Assembly (NCBI GenBank): GCA_031378345.1
Contig: JANNDY010000034.1
Coordinates: 1 to 64,000 of the forward strand
Direction: 5' to 3'
DNA: 64,000 nucleotides
Source of the DNA: Emticicia sp031378345
GTDB lineage: Bacteria; Bacteroidota; Bacteroidia; Cytophagales; Spirosomataceae
Shown here: piece after piece, positions 63,066-64,000 of the stretch
Numbering within the stretch: the first letter of the stretch is position 1
How the letters are laid out: each line of letters begins with the position of its first letter
Position numbers and translations under genes: made by a program
Notes under the pieces: generated by a model
The model's database searches: none
What the model saw: only the letters and a program-made list of their open reading frames with translations
Told to the model about the DNA's origin: nothing

Positions 63066-63190
63066 AAATTTTGAAACGAGAACCTATATTTGAACAAATT
63101 GATAAAGCATTACTTAAAGCCTACGCACATATTCCTGCTGAATTGGAGCAAGAAAGAAAACGTAAAGAAGTTTTAAATGCTAAGAAATAA
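63062..63190 (+). CDS. Very small protein translationally coupled to the zeta-like kinase
   Basis: A 42-residue ORF starts at ATG 63062, sharing ATGA with the stop of the kinase gene, and ends with TAA at 63188-63190. The protein (MKILKREPIFEQIDKALLKA ...) is charged and probably one or two helices, with an Arg/Lys/Glu-rich end (ELEQERKRKEVLNAKK). No family was recognised. The overlap, the same direction and a following terminator support a bicistronic pair. An antitoxin role is an inference; classical epsilon antitoxins are longer and lie upstream. Confidence 0.6.
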   Translation: MKILKREPIFEQIDKALLKAYAHIPAELEQERKRKEVLNAKK

Positions 63191-63195
63191 AACAA

Positions 63196-63231
63196 AAAAA
63201 GCCCCTTTTTTGCTTGAAAAAGGGGCTTTTT
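63196..63231. terminator. Bidirectional terminator between the kinase pair and tsf
   Basis: AAAAAGCCCCTTTTT (63196-63210) and AAAAAGGGGCTTTTT (63217-63231) form a perfect 15-bp stem around a 6-base loop, with A and T tracts at both sides. It lies between convergent genes. Confidence 0.85.
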
Positions 63232-63268
63232 AAATATTTTAGGCTGAAAACTGCTGATTGCAAACTAA

Positions 63269-64000
63269 TTAAATCTGCACTCTTTTGAAAGAAGTAATTT
63301 TCAAACCTTTTTGAGTATTCTCCAATAATTGAGCAATCGTGATAGAGTTATCTTTCACAAAAACTTGGTTCAATAATGTAGATTCTTTGTAGAATTTACC
63401 TAATTTTCCCATCGCAATTTTCTCCAACATCGCTTCTGGCTTGCCTTCTTGACGAGCAATATCCATTCCGATTTCGATTTCTTTCTCAACGATTGCAGGG
63501 TCCACATCGTCTTTGTCCAAACCAACTGGCTTCATTGCAGCAATTTGCATCGCAATATCTTTACCAACTTCGCTTACGTCGTTGTCTTGCGTGTTTTCAA
63601 AAGCAACCAAAACGCCTAATTTGCCTGTTGAGTGATTATAAGCTACAACTTGCTCTGCCGCTACATGGCTATATTCAGTGATAACGATTTTCTCACCAAT
63701 TTTTCCAACTAAGTCAAGAATATTTTCTTCTACCGTACGACCATCTTCCATTGTCAAAGCCAACAAAGTTTCTTTGTCTTTTGCATGGTGCTTTACGCCC
63801 ATTTGCAAAACGGCTTCTGCCAAAGTACGGAAAACCTCTACTTTAGAAACTGGCTCAGTTTCGCAAGCAAGAGCCAAAATTTTGGCTGTTTTGCCGCTAT
63901 CGCTTACGTCAATAAGCACTAAACCTTCTTTGGTTTCGTTGTCGGCACGTTTTGCCGCAACTTTTTGACCTGATTTACGGAGAACTTCAACCGCTTTATC
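63269..64000 (-). CDS. tsf: Translation elongation factor Ts (partial, start outside window)
   Basis: EF-Ts renews GTP-bound EF-Tu. The frame is open from the right edge, where it reads DKAVEVLRKSGQKVAAKRADNETKEGL, the conserved early part of EF-Ts, to the stop at 63269. Further recognisable parts are ILALACETEPVSKVEVF, the core repeat LGVLVAFENTQDNDVSEVGKDIAMQIAAMKP, and the second core region LLNQVFVKDNSITIAQLLENT ending ITSFKRVQI. The first ~30 residues, including part of the UBA-like start, lie beyond the window. Confidence 0.95.
   Translation of the reverse strand, partial: DKAVEVLRKSGQKVAAKRADNETKEGLVLIDVSDSGKTAKILALACETEPVSKVEVFRTLAEAVLQMGVKHHAKDKETLLALTMEDGRTVEENILDLVGKIGEKIVITEYSHVAAEQVVAYNHSTGKLGVLVAFENTQDNDVSEVGKDIAMQIAAMKPVGLDKDDVDPAIVEKEIEIGMDIARQEGKPEAMLEKIAMGKLGKFYKESTLLNQVFVKDNSITIAQLLENTQKGLKITSFKRVQI

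Noticed and set aside
1..64000. CRISPR arrays, tRNA or rRNA genes, prophage
   Set aside because: No regularly spaced direct repeats, no tRNA cloverleaf or CCA-type end, and no rRNA or phage structural sequence was noticed when reading the gaps; a dedicated tRNA or CRISPR scan was not possible.

Overview
This is an AT-rich window from a Bacteroidota chromosome, most likely order Cytophagales (the Emticicia/Arcicella/Runella type is a guess). The evidence is paired SusC/SusD transporters, an ECF sigma/FecR pair feeding a SusC with an STN domain, a fused SecDF, 7TMR-DISM histidine kinase signalling, Bacteroidota promoters (TTTG-N19-21-TAnnTTTG) and many sulfatases. No rRNA, tRNA, CRISPR array or phage genes were seen.

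Layout. (1) 1-12522: a sialic acid utilisation locus on the minus strand: SusC, SusD, N-acetylneuraminate lyase, Kelch mutarotase, MFS transporter, sialidase, N-acylglucosamine 2-epimerase and a second sialidase, with a divergent GntR/FadR-type regulator. It looks damaged twice. The last sialidase is cut by an insertion sequence whose end resembles the ISL3 family, and susC carries a frameshift. A canonical promoter with a perfect 15-bp palindrome lies before susC. (2) 12559-20785: a minus-strand operon with GH27 alpha-galactosidase, esterase, an unknown alpha/alpha-barrel-like protein and two sulfatases, plus a short remnant of a duplicated cytochrome gene. (3) 21284-27065: lactate/glycolate permease facing an aminotransferase and a Dld-II-type FAD/Fe-S dehydrogenase. 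(4) 27230-45099: a second polysaccharide utilisation locus controlled by ECF sigma/FecR: SusC, SusD, a double DUF1080 protein, an unknown Tat-exported protein, GH92 mannosidase, esterase, a cytochrome c/DUF6797/beta-propeller protein and a sulfatase. Together these suggest breakdown of a sulfated, possibly mannose-rich glycan, perhaps with a redox step.

(5) 45320-64000: mixed functions. DNA polymerase IV; four lipoproteins, three of them tandem paralogues with collagen-like Gly-X-Y tracts; a NarL-type two-component pair split by an intergenic repeat; secDF; small envelope proteins; a DUF5916 outer-membrane protein with a G9 tract; Fe-dependent alcohol dehydrogenase; an RsmF-like methyltransferase; a beta-barrel protein; a zeta-toxin-like kinase preceded by a large palindrome and overlapping a 42-codon ORF; and the 3' part of tsf (EF-Ts), which runs off the right edge.

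How the genes fit together: regions 1, 2 and 4 each pair outer-membrane or periplasmic glycan processing with uptake; released sialic acid would go to ManNAc plus pyruvate and then GlcNAc. All functions are read from sequence motifs without database searches.
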